A stretch of 64,000 nucleotides of DNA. It comes from DATAUD01 sp035511075 (GTDB lineage Bacteria > Verrucomicrobiota > Verrucomicrobiia > Limisphaerales > Palsa-1400). The stretch lies in NCBI GenBank assembly GCA_035511075.1, contig DATKFW010000002.1:1-64000 (forward strand). Reading direction: 5' to 3'. Below are positions 44,238 to 52,453 of this stretch, piece by piece. Below the pieces are notes generated by a model. The model had not been told where the DNA came from. It was given only the letters and a program-made list of their open reading frames with translations, and searched no databases. The translations under genes were made by a program, and so were the position numbers. Each line of letters begins with the position of its first letter. The first letter of the stretch is position 1.

Positions 44238-44582
44238 ATGACGCGAAAACAAATTAAGGCACATGCGGCGCGATACACGAAATTTGTTGAGTGGAGCGAC
44301 CAGGATCAGTGCTTTATTGGCCGCTGCCCGGAGTTTATGGCTGGCGGCGTGCATGGCGCCGAAGAAGCCGGCGTATATGCCGAATTGTGCCAGGCGGTCG
44401 AGGAAATGGTGAAATTGATTCATGCCGACGGCCATGAATGGCCGCCGCCGTTGGGCAATGGATTCAGCGGCAAATTTGTTCTGCGGCTTGAACCGGCATT
44501 GCATCGCCGTCTGGCGGCCAAGGCGTTGGCCGCTGGCGAAAGCCTCAATAATTTCTGCGCCAAAAAGCTCGCCAGGTCGTGA
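44238..44582 (+). CDS. HicB-like protein without an adjacent HicA
   Basis: A 114-residue protein. The N-terminal HicB domain (YTKFVEWSDQDQCFIGRCPE, then CQAVEEMVKLIHADG) is followed by a C-terminal ribbon-helix-helix-like segment (LRLEPALHRRLAAKALAAGE, SLNNFCAKKLARS) that would bind DNA. HicB is the antitoxin of HicAB; no hicA frame exists in the 45 bases upstream or the 3 bases before the convergent permease. It is thus an orphan HicB and may act as an independent regulator. Confidence 0.88.
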   Translation: MTRKQIKAHAARYTKFVEWSDQDQCFIGRCPEFMAGGVHGAEEAGVYAELCQAVEEMVKLIHADGHEWPPPLGNGFSGKFVLRLEPALHRRLAAKALAAGESLNNFCAKKLARS

Positions 44583-44585
44583 ACT

Positions 44586-46208
44586 TTAAAATGAATAATT
44601 GCGCCTCGCCAAACCGCGCCGCAACGCACGGAGAATGACCAGGACGCAGATGGCGTTGCCCGCGAGAGTACCCAGAAATAGCGGCGCCAACGCCGGTTTG
44701 GCGCCCGAGAGGCGCGCCGCCAAAGCCAAGCCCAGCACGCTCATCACGGGTGCCAGCGCCAGCATCACCCAGGTATAAGCGGTTGCCAATACCATATTCT
44801 TGACGCGCAAAGCGGAAAACGTGGCAAAAACAGGCAACGTGAAAAACCCGACGATCATGGAGAAATTCCGAACGGCGGACAGACCCGTCCGCCGGGCGTC
44901 CCAGCCTCCGAACGGACCGTTGAGTATCGCATACTGGCCGGGGAGATAATACCGAAGGTTTCCCAGCGACAATTGGTTTGTGTAGTAAATGCAAATCGCG
45001 AGGATCAGGGCGGCCGGGAAGAATTGTTTCCACAGACCCCACACGCGACCAAGCAAGATCTGATTGACAGTGAGCGGGGTGACCAGGATCAACTCCAGCG
45101 CGCCGCTCTTCTTTTCTTCAAGGAAGCCATTGACTCCCGCGTAAGTATAAACCGCCGCCAAAAGGGCCAGGATGACCGATTCACGTTGAATGATCTCGTA
45201 AAAGTTCGCGGGCGCCAGGGCCGTGCATTCCATGACGACCAGCGCCAGGCAGATCCCCCATTTGGTCAGCCTTGCCCGCCACGAATACTGTTGCAGCCAT
45301 GCGATCGGGTTCCATTCCAGCGTACGCCGCATTCTCCGCTCAAATTCACGGTCGAACAGCGGCGTGCAGTAGCGCCGGACCCAGTTTTGCTGGAGCTGGG
45401 ACGGAATCCTGTCCTTCCATGACCGCTCCACACAAAAGCCGGCGAAACGAATCGCGCCCCAAAGAACCACCAACGCGAAGAGAAATTTTCCCCCCAGCGG
45501 CAAAAGTGAAACGATCGTGATTATTGGGGTGGACGAGATAAGCGGGGACTGCCCACCGGCCAAATTATAATAATACGTAAGACCAGGTTGCGTCGTCATG
45601 GACATGGTGATTGTGGGCCCAGGCGTCCAGCGCAGCACGTTCCACCATCGCTCCTCTGTCAATCCGAAAACCAAGGCCGCCGCGAACGCAAACGCCAGCA
45701 CGAACGCCGTCGCCCTCTTTTCCGCCAGGGACGACGCCATTATCCCCGCCGCCAGGCAAAACATCCCCGCGCAAAGTTCGCTGGTGAGATGCCTGACCAG
45801 TTCCCGCCATCCCACCCCTCCCATCAGAAATGGAATGGCCAGAACCGGCAGCACCGCCAGCCATAACGTCAACGCCTTGAGCACCTGCGTTAGAACTTTC
45901 CCAAGAACAATTTCCCATGATCGCAAAGGCGTCAGAAACAGCAATCCCAGCGTCCCTTCCCGCCGCTCGCGCGCGATGCAATCCGCGGCGATGGCCGGGA
46001 CAACGCACAAGATCAAGACCATCAAAAGCTGGTGGACTCCAAGGAAAATTTGACTGCCCACAGTCGAAATCGGGGCATTCAGGGCGCTGACGCAGAAAAC
46101 ACACACGCCCCCGAGCGCCCCAGCCACTCGAAGCCAGTGGTCGAACGGCCGCCTCGCTCCAGCGCGCAACTCCCGATGGACGACCGGCCATACTCCGCCA
46201 CCAACCAT
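44586..46208 (-). CDS. ABC-2 type permease, two membrane halves in one chain
   Basis: A 540-residue integral membrane protein with about 12 hydrophobic segments. The ABC-2 permease signature occurs twice: ERREGTLGLLFLTPLRSWEI near residue 88 and EKKSGALELILVTPLTVNQI near residue 365, each followed by helices. A linker of basic residues (WNPIAWLQQYSWRARLTKWG) separates the halves. It therefore looks like two fused permease units, sufficient for a whole transport channel with one gene. It is 17 bases after the ATPase gene. Confidence 0.9.
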   Translation of the reverse strand: MVGGGVWPVVHRELRAGARRPFDHWLRVAGALGGVCVFCVSALNAPISTVGSQIFLGVHQLLMVLILCVVPAIAADCIARERREGTLGLLFLTPLRSWEIVLGKVLTQVLKALTLWLAVLPVLAIPFLMGGVGWRELVRHLTSELCAGMFCLAAGIMASSLAEKRATAFVLAFAFAAALVFGLTEERWWNVLRWTPGPTITMSMTTQPGLTYYYNLAGGQSPLISSTPIITIVSLLPLGGKFLFALVVLWGAIRFAGFCVERSWKDRIPSQLQQNWVRRYCTPLFDREFERRMRRTLEWNPIAWLQQYSWRARLTKWGICLALVVMECTALAPANFYEIIQRESVILALLAAVYTYAGVNGFLEEKKSGALELILVTPLTVNQILLGRVWGLWKQFFPAALILAICIYYTNQLSLGNLRYYLPGQYAILNGPFGGWDARRTGLSAVRNFSMIVGFFTLPVFATFSALRVKNMVLATAYTWVMLALAPVMSVLGLALAARLSGAKPALAPLFLGTLAGNAICVLVILRALRRGLARRNYSF

Positions 46209-46225
46209 GGGACGTCCTTCTCGTG

Positions 46226-47173
46226 TTACTGCGTCTCGCCGCGTGTGACGCGAAGGAAAACTTCCTCCAATCCCAGTTCATCCTCCCACATGCCCGTGAA
46301 TTTCACCCCGCCGCGCACCAACGCTTCAGGCAGGAACGACGGGTCCACCTCGTGACTTGCAAAGGTCACTTTGACCTGCCCGTCCACCGCCACCACTTCG
46401 GTCACTTCCGGGCGGGCCTTGAGAAGCTCGATGGCGGCCGCGGAATCCCCAGCGACGACCACCCAATAAATCAGCCCGGCGGACATTTGGTCGCGCACCC
46501 CCTGCACCGGACCGCTGTAAATCAATTTTCCCTTTTCGATGATCGCGACCCGGTTGCAGAGCGTTTGCAATTCACTCAAGATGTGCGAGGAAATGATGAT
46601 CGTTTTGCCCATGCGCTGGAGTTCCTGCAGAATCGCCATCATCTCGATGCGCGCGCGCGGATCCAGCCCGCTGGCCGGCTCGTCCAGAAGCAGCACTTTG
46701 GGATCATGAATCAAAACGCGCGCCAGCCCGAGCCGCTGCTGCATGCCGCGGCTCAGGGCGCCGATGATGGCGCCGCGTTTCTCGGTCAATCCCACTAGTT
46801 CCAAAACATCGTTGACAGTCTTTTCCCGTTGCGCGGTCGGAATCTTGTAGCAGGCCCCGAAGAAATCGAGGTATTCCGTCACCTCCATGTCTTTATAAAC
46901 CCCGAAAAAATCCGGCATGTAGCCGATGACATGCCGCACCGCGTCGGCTTCACGGACGACATCGTGGCCGAGCACCCTGGCGGTCCCGGAAGAGGGCGCC
47001 AGAAAGGTGGCCAGGATTCGTAAGGTGGTCGTCTTGCCGGCCCCGTTGGAGCCGATGAAGCCGAACAAATCGCCGCGCTGGATCGTCAGGCTCAGCGAAT
47101 TCAGCGCCATGATTGAGCCGTACTCGCGCGAGAGGTTCAGCGTCTCGACGGCTGGGATGGGTGGTGCGTCCAT
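46226..47173 (-). CDS. ABC transporter ATP-binding protein
   Basis: A 315-residue ABC ATPase: Walker A GSNGAGKT (about residues 39-46), signature LSRGMQQRLGLARVLI, Walker B KVLLLDEPASGLDP, then IIISSHILSEL with the switch histidine. A C-terminal extension of about 100 residues (VRDQMSAGLIYWVVVAGDSA and later) is as in ABC-2 exporters of CcmA/drug type. It is expected to pair with the double permease downstream and the large protein upstream, and to power export or a motor-like function. Confidence 0.95.
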   Translation of the reverse strand: MDAPPIPAVETLNLSREYGSIMALNSLSLTIQRGDLFGFIGSNGAGKTTTLRILATFLAPSSGTARVLGHDVVREADAVRHVIGYMPDFFGVYKDMEVTEYLDFFGACYKIPTAQREKTVNDVLELVGLTEKRGAIIGALSRGMQQRLGLARVLIHDPKVLLLDEPASGLDPRARIEMMAILQELQRMGKTIIISSHILSELQTLCNRVAIIEKGKLIYSGPVQGVRDQMSAGLIYWVVVAGDSAAAIELLKARPEVTEVVAVDGQVKVTFASHEVDPSFLPEALVRGGVKFTGMWEDELGLEEVFLRVTRGETQ

Positions 47174-47209
47174 AATCGGTCTCGGGTTTAACGGTTCATA
47201 GCGTCGCTC

Positions 47210-49393
47210 TTAATTTAAAGGCTCGACCAGCCGCAACAGCGTGTCGCGCCGCAGCCGTTTGGGTTGGAACCGGTTCAACGGCGGGACCAGCGTGTGACCC
47301 GCGTCCCACGCCAGAAGAATCGCGTAGTTGGCATCGGCGAATCGGCTCAGGTCCAGGCTGGCGGGCGCGCTGAAATTGTCCCAGTTGTTCGCCCCGTTTT
47401 CGCGGTCGAAATACCCGATAAAGGAAGCGGCCATCGCCCCGGCGGCAATGTCAGGAATGGCAACCGCATTATTTCCGAAGCTGCTGTGACGCGCGTCCAC
47501 GGCGTTGCGAAAGGCGCCCTGGAATTGCCGCGCCATTTGGTCCACCGGAATACCCTGGCGAGGGCTTAGCGCGAAAGTCTTGCTCTCCCCGCCCCTCAGA
47601 AGGCCCAGGTCGTAAAACATGCCCCCAAGCACGGCGCATGCCCGCGGAAGGTCACGGTTCAATTTGTTCTCGACGGTCAGCGTCCAATCCGCGTCGTGGC
47701 GGCTTGCCGCCATCTTCAAAGGCGTCGGAGAAGGCTGGACCCAATCGCTGACCAGCAGCAGGCTGGTCCAGACGGGCACATAGGCTTGCGCGTCAAAATT
47801 ATTGCCGGTTTGCACGACGGTGTCCCGGCCGCTTTCTGGACTGCCGCCCAAAGTTCCCATGAATTCGCCGCGAAGTGTGGCGAATTTCTCCTCCCCGGCC
47901 AGTTCGTAATCGGAATTTATCGGCGAATAGATCGAAACATACGTTTCGCCTCGCAACACGGCCCGGTCGGAGTCCGGGAGAATATCGACCAGGCTCAATT
48001 CATTCCATTCCAGCTCGCCGGCGCGAAGATGGAAACCGATGTAATAAATCAGCCCGGAAAAGATCAGGACGTAGCAGGGGAAGGTCACCCAGGTCAGCAT
48101 CTGGCGGTTTATTCTCTTCAACCAATACTGGTCCAGCGGCCCGATGACAACGAGGTAGGCGCCCAGCAGCGCCAGCAGCCAGCCCAGGGGCAATTTGCGC
48201 ACTTGCTTGGTGTCAATCATCGCGCCAAAAATCCCGTCGCTGCCCAGGCGCGTGGCGCGGATGTTGGCGTAGGGTGTTTGAAAGGCGCTTGCGGGAATGC
48301 CGGCAAGCCCCGCCCAGAGCCACCCACGGTTTCTCCACGAAATGAACGGCTCCCGCTCGGGATCGAAGGTCAGCACGGTTATCTTTCCCCGTCCGCGAAG
48401 CCCCTCGATTGCCAATGGCGCCGAAGCGTCCCCAATCAGGTAATTCCCGTCGCGCAACGCCCCGGTCGCCACCGGCAACGGCGCTGACGTAAAGTCGAAA
48501 TCGTCAACCCAGGCTTCCTTTGCATTGGCCGGCAGCGGGGTGACCTGCATGGACGGAAGGCTTTGGTTGCGGTAAAGCTGGCCGTTCAAGACTCGCGGCG
48601 ATGCCGGGGAACTGCTCGGCGGCGGCATGTTCGGCGACGGTGACGAGACGCTCTTTGCCCAGTCATCAAGGGCGGCATGGGATGTCAAATTGACGATTGA
48701 AGTCAGTTCGCACGGCAGCAAATCGCGCAGCCACGGCGTCCCATTGACGTCGGCCAACTGTTCCACGCCAAGAACAAGGTGGCCGCCGCGCTGCAACCAT
48801 TCCATGAGCGCGTTGACTTGGCCGACCGTCAGATTCGCCGCTCGTTCGGAGCTAATGTAGAGCAGATCAATACCCTCCAGGGCGAGCGGGTTGTCCGGAA
48901 AGAGCGCCGGCTGCATCCGGGCGGCTGAGTATTTGGAATCCTGATTGAACGACGGCGGAAAGTCGGGGAAAACCGGCAATCCCGCCGTGATGCGCGCCAG
49001 CCCCGCCACCAGCGGAAGATTGTTTTTGACCGTCTGGCCGCGATCCAGCAGTTGTTCGCTCCGGACTTTTCCAGTTTCGTCCAGAAGCCGGACCTCCCAT
49101 GTGCGTGCCGTCGAGAAAAGAGGAATGAAGATGCGTTTGCGCGTATTGGTCGGCAAATCCAACGGGAATCGCTTCACCTGGCCCAGCCCGAAATCCTGCG
49201 GGGCGATTTCCACCACGGCATTGAACGGAGCGCCGTCGTTGTAAAGCTCGCAGGAAATCGGAAACCAGCTTTCCCTCGGCATCAGATCGTCGAATCCCAA
49301 AAAAGCGTCAAATTGGAGCGCGGCGCGCGCGGCGGTTGCCAGGCAGAGCATGGCCGCAAGAGCGGTCTGCAGAATGACCTTCTTTGGAGCCAT
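47210..49393 (-). CDS. Large periplasmic protein linked to the ABC exporter
   Basis: A 727-residue protein from ATG 49393 (MAPKKVILQTALAAMLCLAT), signal peptide ending near ARAALQFD. It has an extracytoplasmic region with beta-rich (LGFDDLMPRESWFPISCELY) and GATase-like parts (INALMEWLQRGGHLVLGVEQ), and two membrane helices at about residues 415-460 (LPLGWLLALLGAYLVVIGPL, LTWVTFPCYVLIFSGLIYYI), followed by another extracytoplasmic domain. This recalls GldG/DUF4350-type partners of ABC-2 exporters, but the match is loose. It is 36 bases upstream of the ATPase gene. Confidence 0.8.
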   Translation of the reverse strand: MAPKKVILQTALAAMLCLATAARAALQFDAFLGFDDLMPRESWFPISCELYNDGAPFNAVVEIAPQDFGLGQVKRFPLDLPTNTRKRIFIPLFSTARTWEVRLLDETGKVRSEQLLDRGQTVKNNLPLVAGLARITAGLPVFPDFPPSFNQDSKYSAARMQPALFPDNPLALEGIDLLYISSERAANLTVGQVNALMEWLQRGGHLVLGVEQLADVNGTPWLRDLLPCELTSIVNLTSHAALDDWAKSVSSPSPNMPPPSSSPASPRVLNGQLYRNQSLPSMQVTPLPANAKEAWVDDFDFTSAPLPVATGALRDGNYLIGDASAPLAIEGLRGRGKITVLTFDPEREPFISWRNRGWLWAGLAGIPASAFQTPYANIRATRLGSDGIFGAMIDTKQVRKLPLGWLLALLGAYLVVIGPLDQYWLKRINRQMLTWVTFPCYVLIFSGLIYYIGFHLRAGELEWNELSLVDILPDSDRAVLRGETYVSIYSPINSDYELAGEEKFATLRGEFMGTLGGSPESGRDTVVQTGNNFDAQAYVPVWTSLLLVSDWVQPSPTPLKMAASRHDADWTLTVENKLNRDLPRACAVLGGMFYDLGLLRGGESKTFALSPRQGIPVDQMARQFQGAFRNAVDARHSSFGNNAVAIPDIAAGAMAASFIGYFDRENGANNWDNFSAPASLDLSRFADANYAILLAWDAGHTLVPPLNRFQPKRLRRDTLLRLVEPLN

Positions 49394-49486
49394 AGAATGC
49401 TCGATGCGGCAGTTATACCCAAACCGCCCCGGAATCAAAGGCAATAATCGCACTAACTGCCCGCAGCGATGGCGAGCCTCCGAATC

Positions 49487-49948
49487 TCACTTGCGCGTGT
49501 CTCGCAAGGCGGTCTTGAAGGCGTCCAGCGTCTCCGGGCTGACGTGGTGCTCTATGCCCTCGGCGTCCATCTCCGACACGTGTTTCGGGATGCCAAGCGA
49601 GCGGAGAAACGCCACAACGGTCTCGTGGCGCGTCTTGCACTCAACAGCCAGATTGCCCCCTCTCTCAGTCAGAAATACGGCGCGGTACGGCCGTGAAGTG
49701 ACAAGTCCGGCCTTTTGCAGCCGGCCAATCGTGCGGCTCACCGTGACATGAGTGACTCCCAGCCGTTTGGCGAGGTCCACAATGCGCGCTTCGCCCGTTT
49801 CGGCAACCAAATCGCGGATCGCCTCCACGTAATCCTCCGCGATCTCATTGGCATGTTCGCGCCGGGTCTGGGACAGAATTTCCGCCTGTTTCGGGGCGTC
49901 GTGACGGGCGCGCGCCTTCTCGGCCGGGTCTCTTTTTAGTGACGGCAT
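49487..49948 (-). CDS. mntR: MntR-like manganese-dependent transcriptional regulator
   Basis: A 153-residue DtxR/MntR family regulator: N-terminal extension, winged helix-turn-helix (EARIVDLAKRLGVTHVTVSR, TIGRLQKAGLVTSRPYRAVF) and the metal-binding/dimerisation domain (CKTRHETVVAFLRSLGIPKH, AEGIEHHVSPETLDAF). Length and lack of the SH3-like domain match MntR of enterobacteria (about 155 residues), not DtxR/IdeR. It normally represses Mn uptake genes. The 153-base intergenic region to the divergent TBDR contains a palindrome at 49999-50020. Confidence 0.93.
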   Translation of the reverse strand: MPSLKRDPAEKARARHDAPKQAEILSQTRREHANEIAEDYVEAIRDLVAETGEARIVDLAKRLGVTHVTVSRTIGRLQKAGLVTSRPYRAVFLTERGGNLAVECKTRHETVVAFLRSLGIPKHVSEMDAEGIEHHVSPETLDAFKTALRDTRK

Positions 49949-49981
49949 TTATTTTTTCCCACGATCCAACCACAAAGGACC

Positions 49982-49987
49982 TTGACA
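49982..49987 (+). promoter_or_regulatory. Candidate -35 hexamer upstream of the TBDR at 50102
   Basis: TTGACA is a perfect -35 hexamer; TAGCCT lies 16 bases downstream (50004-50009) as a weak -10. The proposed -10 lies inside the MntR-type palindrome at 49999-50020, so bound regulator would block it. The weak -10 keeps this a candidate only. Confidence 0.4.
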
Positions 49988-49998
49988 GTCGAGCGAAT

Positions 49999-50020
49999 TA
50001 ATGTAGCCTATGCTACGTTA
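49999..50020. promoter_or_regulatory. MntR/DtxR-type operator palindrome
   Basis: TAATGTAGC (49999-50007) and GCTACGTTA (50012-50020) are inverted with 8 of 9 positions symmetrical around the spacer CTAT. The sequence resembles the E. coli MntR box, with its inverted TAGC/GCTA core. A second half-site TGCTACGT appears again: at 50011-50018 within the palindrome and, isolated, at 50049-50056. It is placed between mntR and a divergent TBDR and could control both. Confidence 0.7.
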
Positions 50021-50101
50021 TTAAGGTCAAGCCCCATAATACACGTATTGCTACGTCTGGTCTTGCGCCCTGCCGCAGTTTCCGCCGGAACGTGACAACT
50101 T

Positions 50102-52366
50102 ATGATTCCCATTGAACCACCGCCCCCGAAAATATCCCGCCGCCAACTGCGCGTCGCGGGGTTTGTGCTCCCTCCTTTCTGCTGTTCGACGCTCACCGCC
50201 CTTTCGGTCGTCGCAGGCGCGATTGATCCTCCCGGTCCGGCCACGGCCGCCACGAATGCCGTCGGCTCAAATTCGCCGGTGAACCTTCAGACGATCGTTG
50301 TGACCGCCGATCTGGACGCCGCCCGCGAGCAAATCGCGCCCAGCCTCGGGGCGGTGACCTACACGATTGGCCCCAACCAAATCCAGTCCATGGGCCAGGG
50401 CGAAAACTCCTCTTTCCAGCAGGTGCTCCTGCAAGCGCCGGGCGTCGTGCAGGAGGAATTCGGCGAGATACACGTGCGCGGCGATCACGGCGACCTCCAA
50501 TATCGCGTCAATGGCGTGCTGCTGCCAGAGAGCCTCAATGGTTTTGGCCAGGAGATCGACACTCACCTGATCCATTCGGTCACTCTGATCACGGGGACAA
50601 TGCCCGCCCAGTTTGGGGATCGAACCGCCGGAATCATTGATGTCACCACCAAGACGGGTTATCAACTCAACGGCGCCGAATTTTCGCTCTACGGCGGCAG
50701 TTACGATACATTTAATCCCTCCCTCGAATGGGGCGGCGCCACGCGCAATCTGGACTACTTTGTGGCCGCCTCCTGGCTGCACGACGACCATGGCATTGAC
50801 AACACCACGGCCAGCCCCAATCCGCTGCACGACATGACGGACCAGGAAAAGTTTTTCGGTTACTTCTCCCATCACTTCGACCAAACAAGCCGGGCGACGT
50901 TGCTTCTGAGCAGTTCCTACGCGGGCTTTCAGATTCCCGACACCGCAGGCGTTGCGCCAATCTACCAATTGACGAACAGCCCTCCCGCCAACTCGGCCGC
51001 GGCCAATAATTACCAGAATGAGCAGAATTATTACGCCGTGCTTTCCTACCAAAAATCCGCCGGCAACTTTCTGTCTCAAGTTTCCGTTCTGACCCGGTAC
51101 ACGGACATCCGCTTCAGCCCTGACCCGGTGCAAGGCCTTCTTCTGGCCGGCAACGCGGCGCAAGTGGACAACAGCGATTTCGCCAACGGCCTGCAGGCGG
51201 ACGCCTCTTACGAGTTGGGCGATCACCACACCTTCCGCGCCGGGATGCTTGCCACTTATGACATCGAACAACTCGATACCAAGTCCACCGTCTTTCACTC
51301 CACTTCAGAATTCACTGCCAGCCCGACCACCGACACCATACCCTCCCTCGGCGGTCCGGTGCCCCATCCCGGCAACCCGCCGCAATCCTCAACCACTCCA
51401 TTTACGATAAACGCCGACGGTGGAAACACCGGGTTGACGGCCGGCCTGTATCTCCAGGACGAATGGCGCTTGAATGACCGCCTCACATTGAACTACGGCG
51501 CCCGTTACGACCTCTTTGACGTTTCGTTTGACAACGAGTGGCAAATCAGTCCACGGGCCAATCTCGTCTGGCAGATCGACAATGCCACCTCGGCCCACCT
51601 CGGGTATGCGCGCTATTTCATGCCGCCCACGCTCCAATACGTTTCGCCATCCACGGTAAAGGAATTCGACTACACCACCGACGCCCCCTTCAACAACCGG
51701 GACGACCCGCCGAAAGTCGAGCGCGATAATTATTTTGACGCCGGCCTTTCGCGCCAGATCACCCCGCCCTGGCAGATCACCGGCGACGCATTCTGCAAGC
51801 TGGCAAAAAACCTGCTCGACGACGGCCAATTCGGCAGCGCCGTCATACTCAACAATTTCAATTACACTTCCGGCACCGTTTACGGCGCGGAATTGGGCAG
51901 CACCTACAGGAAAGGCCCCTTCTCCGCCTATGGGAATTATTCGTATGTCCAGACCTGGGCCCGCAACTTCGATTCCGTCGAAAATGAATTCCCGAACAAC
52001 GAAGCGGCCTACCTGAGTTCCTACCCCATCCAACTGGATCACCAGGGCCGCTTCACCGGCTCCGGCGGCGTTTCCTATACTTTTCTCAAAGACACCCGGC
52101 TCTACTCGGATTTTCTTTATGGCGACGGTTTGCGCGCCGGCTTTGCGAATCTTGAAAAGCTTCCCGCCTATTGGACGGACAATATCGGCGTGGAACACGT
52201 CTGGCATCTGCATTCCAGGGGCATCAGGGAACTGCGGCTGCGTTTTGATTGCCTCAACCTTTTTGACCGGGTTTACGAAATTCGCAACGGCACTGGCGTC
52301 GGCATCGCCGCCCCCGCCTACGGGCCGCGGCGCGCTTTTTACGGCGGGATCACCGCCGCATTTTGA
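50102..52366 (+). CDS. TonB-dependent receptor, probably MntR-regulated
   Basis: A 754-residue receptor with a signal peptide to about residue 40, TonB-box-like TIVVTAD (about 63-69), plug (FGEIHVRGDHGDLQYRVNGV, AGIIDVTTKTG, SLYGGSYDTF) and barrel ending GGITAAF. It is paralogous to the receptor at 3054: AREQIAPSLG, LPESLNGFG, YGGSYDT and the final RRAFYGGITAAF are in the same order. It is divergent from mntR with a palindrome between. A manganese (or iron/manganese complex) import role follows from the location; MnoT-type receptors are precedents. Confidence 0.92.
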   Translation: MIPIEPPPPKISRRQLRVAGFVLPPFCCSTLTALSVVAGAIDPPGPATAATNAVGSNSPVNLQTIVVTADLDAAREQIAPSLGAVTYTIGPNQIQSMGQGENSSFQQVLLQAPGVVQEEFGEIHVRGDHGDLQYRVNGVLLPESLNGFGQEIDTHLIHSVTLITGTMPAQFGDRTAGIIDVTTKTGYQLNGAEFSLYGGSYDTFNPSLEWGGATRNLDYFVAASWLHDDHGIDNTTASPNPLHDMTDQEKFFGYFSHHFDQTSRATLLLSSSYAGFQIPDTAGVAPIYQLTNSPPANSAAANNYQNEQNYYAVLSYQKSAGNFLSQVSVLTRYTDIRFSPDPVQGLLLAGNAAQVDNSDFANGLQADASYELGDHHTFRAGMLATYDIEQLDTKSTVFHSTSEFTASPTTDTIPSLGGPVPHPGNPPQSSTTPFTINADGGNTGLTAGLYLQDEWRLNDRLTLNYGARYDLFDVSFDNEWQISPRANLVWQIDNATSAHLGYARYFMPPTLQYVSPSTVKEFDYTTDAPFNNRDDPPKVERDNYFDAGLSRQITPPWQITGDAFCKLAKNLLDDGQFGSAVILNNFNYTSGTVYGAELGSTYRKGPFSAYGNYSYVQTWARNFDSVENEFPNNEAAYLSSYPIQLDHQGRFTGSGGVSYTFLKDTRLYSDFLYGDGLRAGFANLEKLPAYWTDNIGVEHVWHLHSRGIRELRLRFDCLNLFDRVYEIRNGTGVGIAAPAYGPRRAFYGGITAAF

Positions 52367-52453
52367 CACAACGCCGGCAGACCCGCGATGAGATCGTTGC
52401 GCGGCGAAAGAGACTTGCAATTATCGGGCCGGATGGCGATTCTCTGATACACC

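Noticed and set aside
51389..52420. A 343-codon frame on the minus strand
   Set aside because: It is opposite the barrel of the TBDR at 50102 and has no signals of its own.
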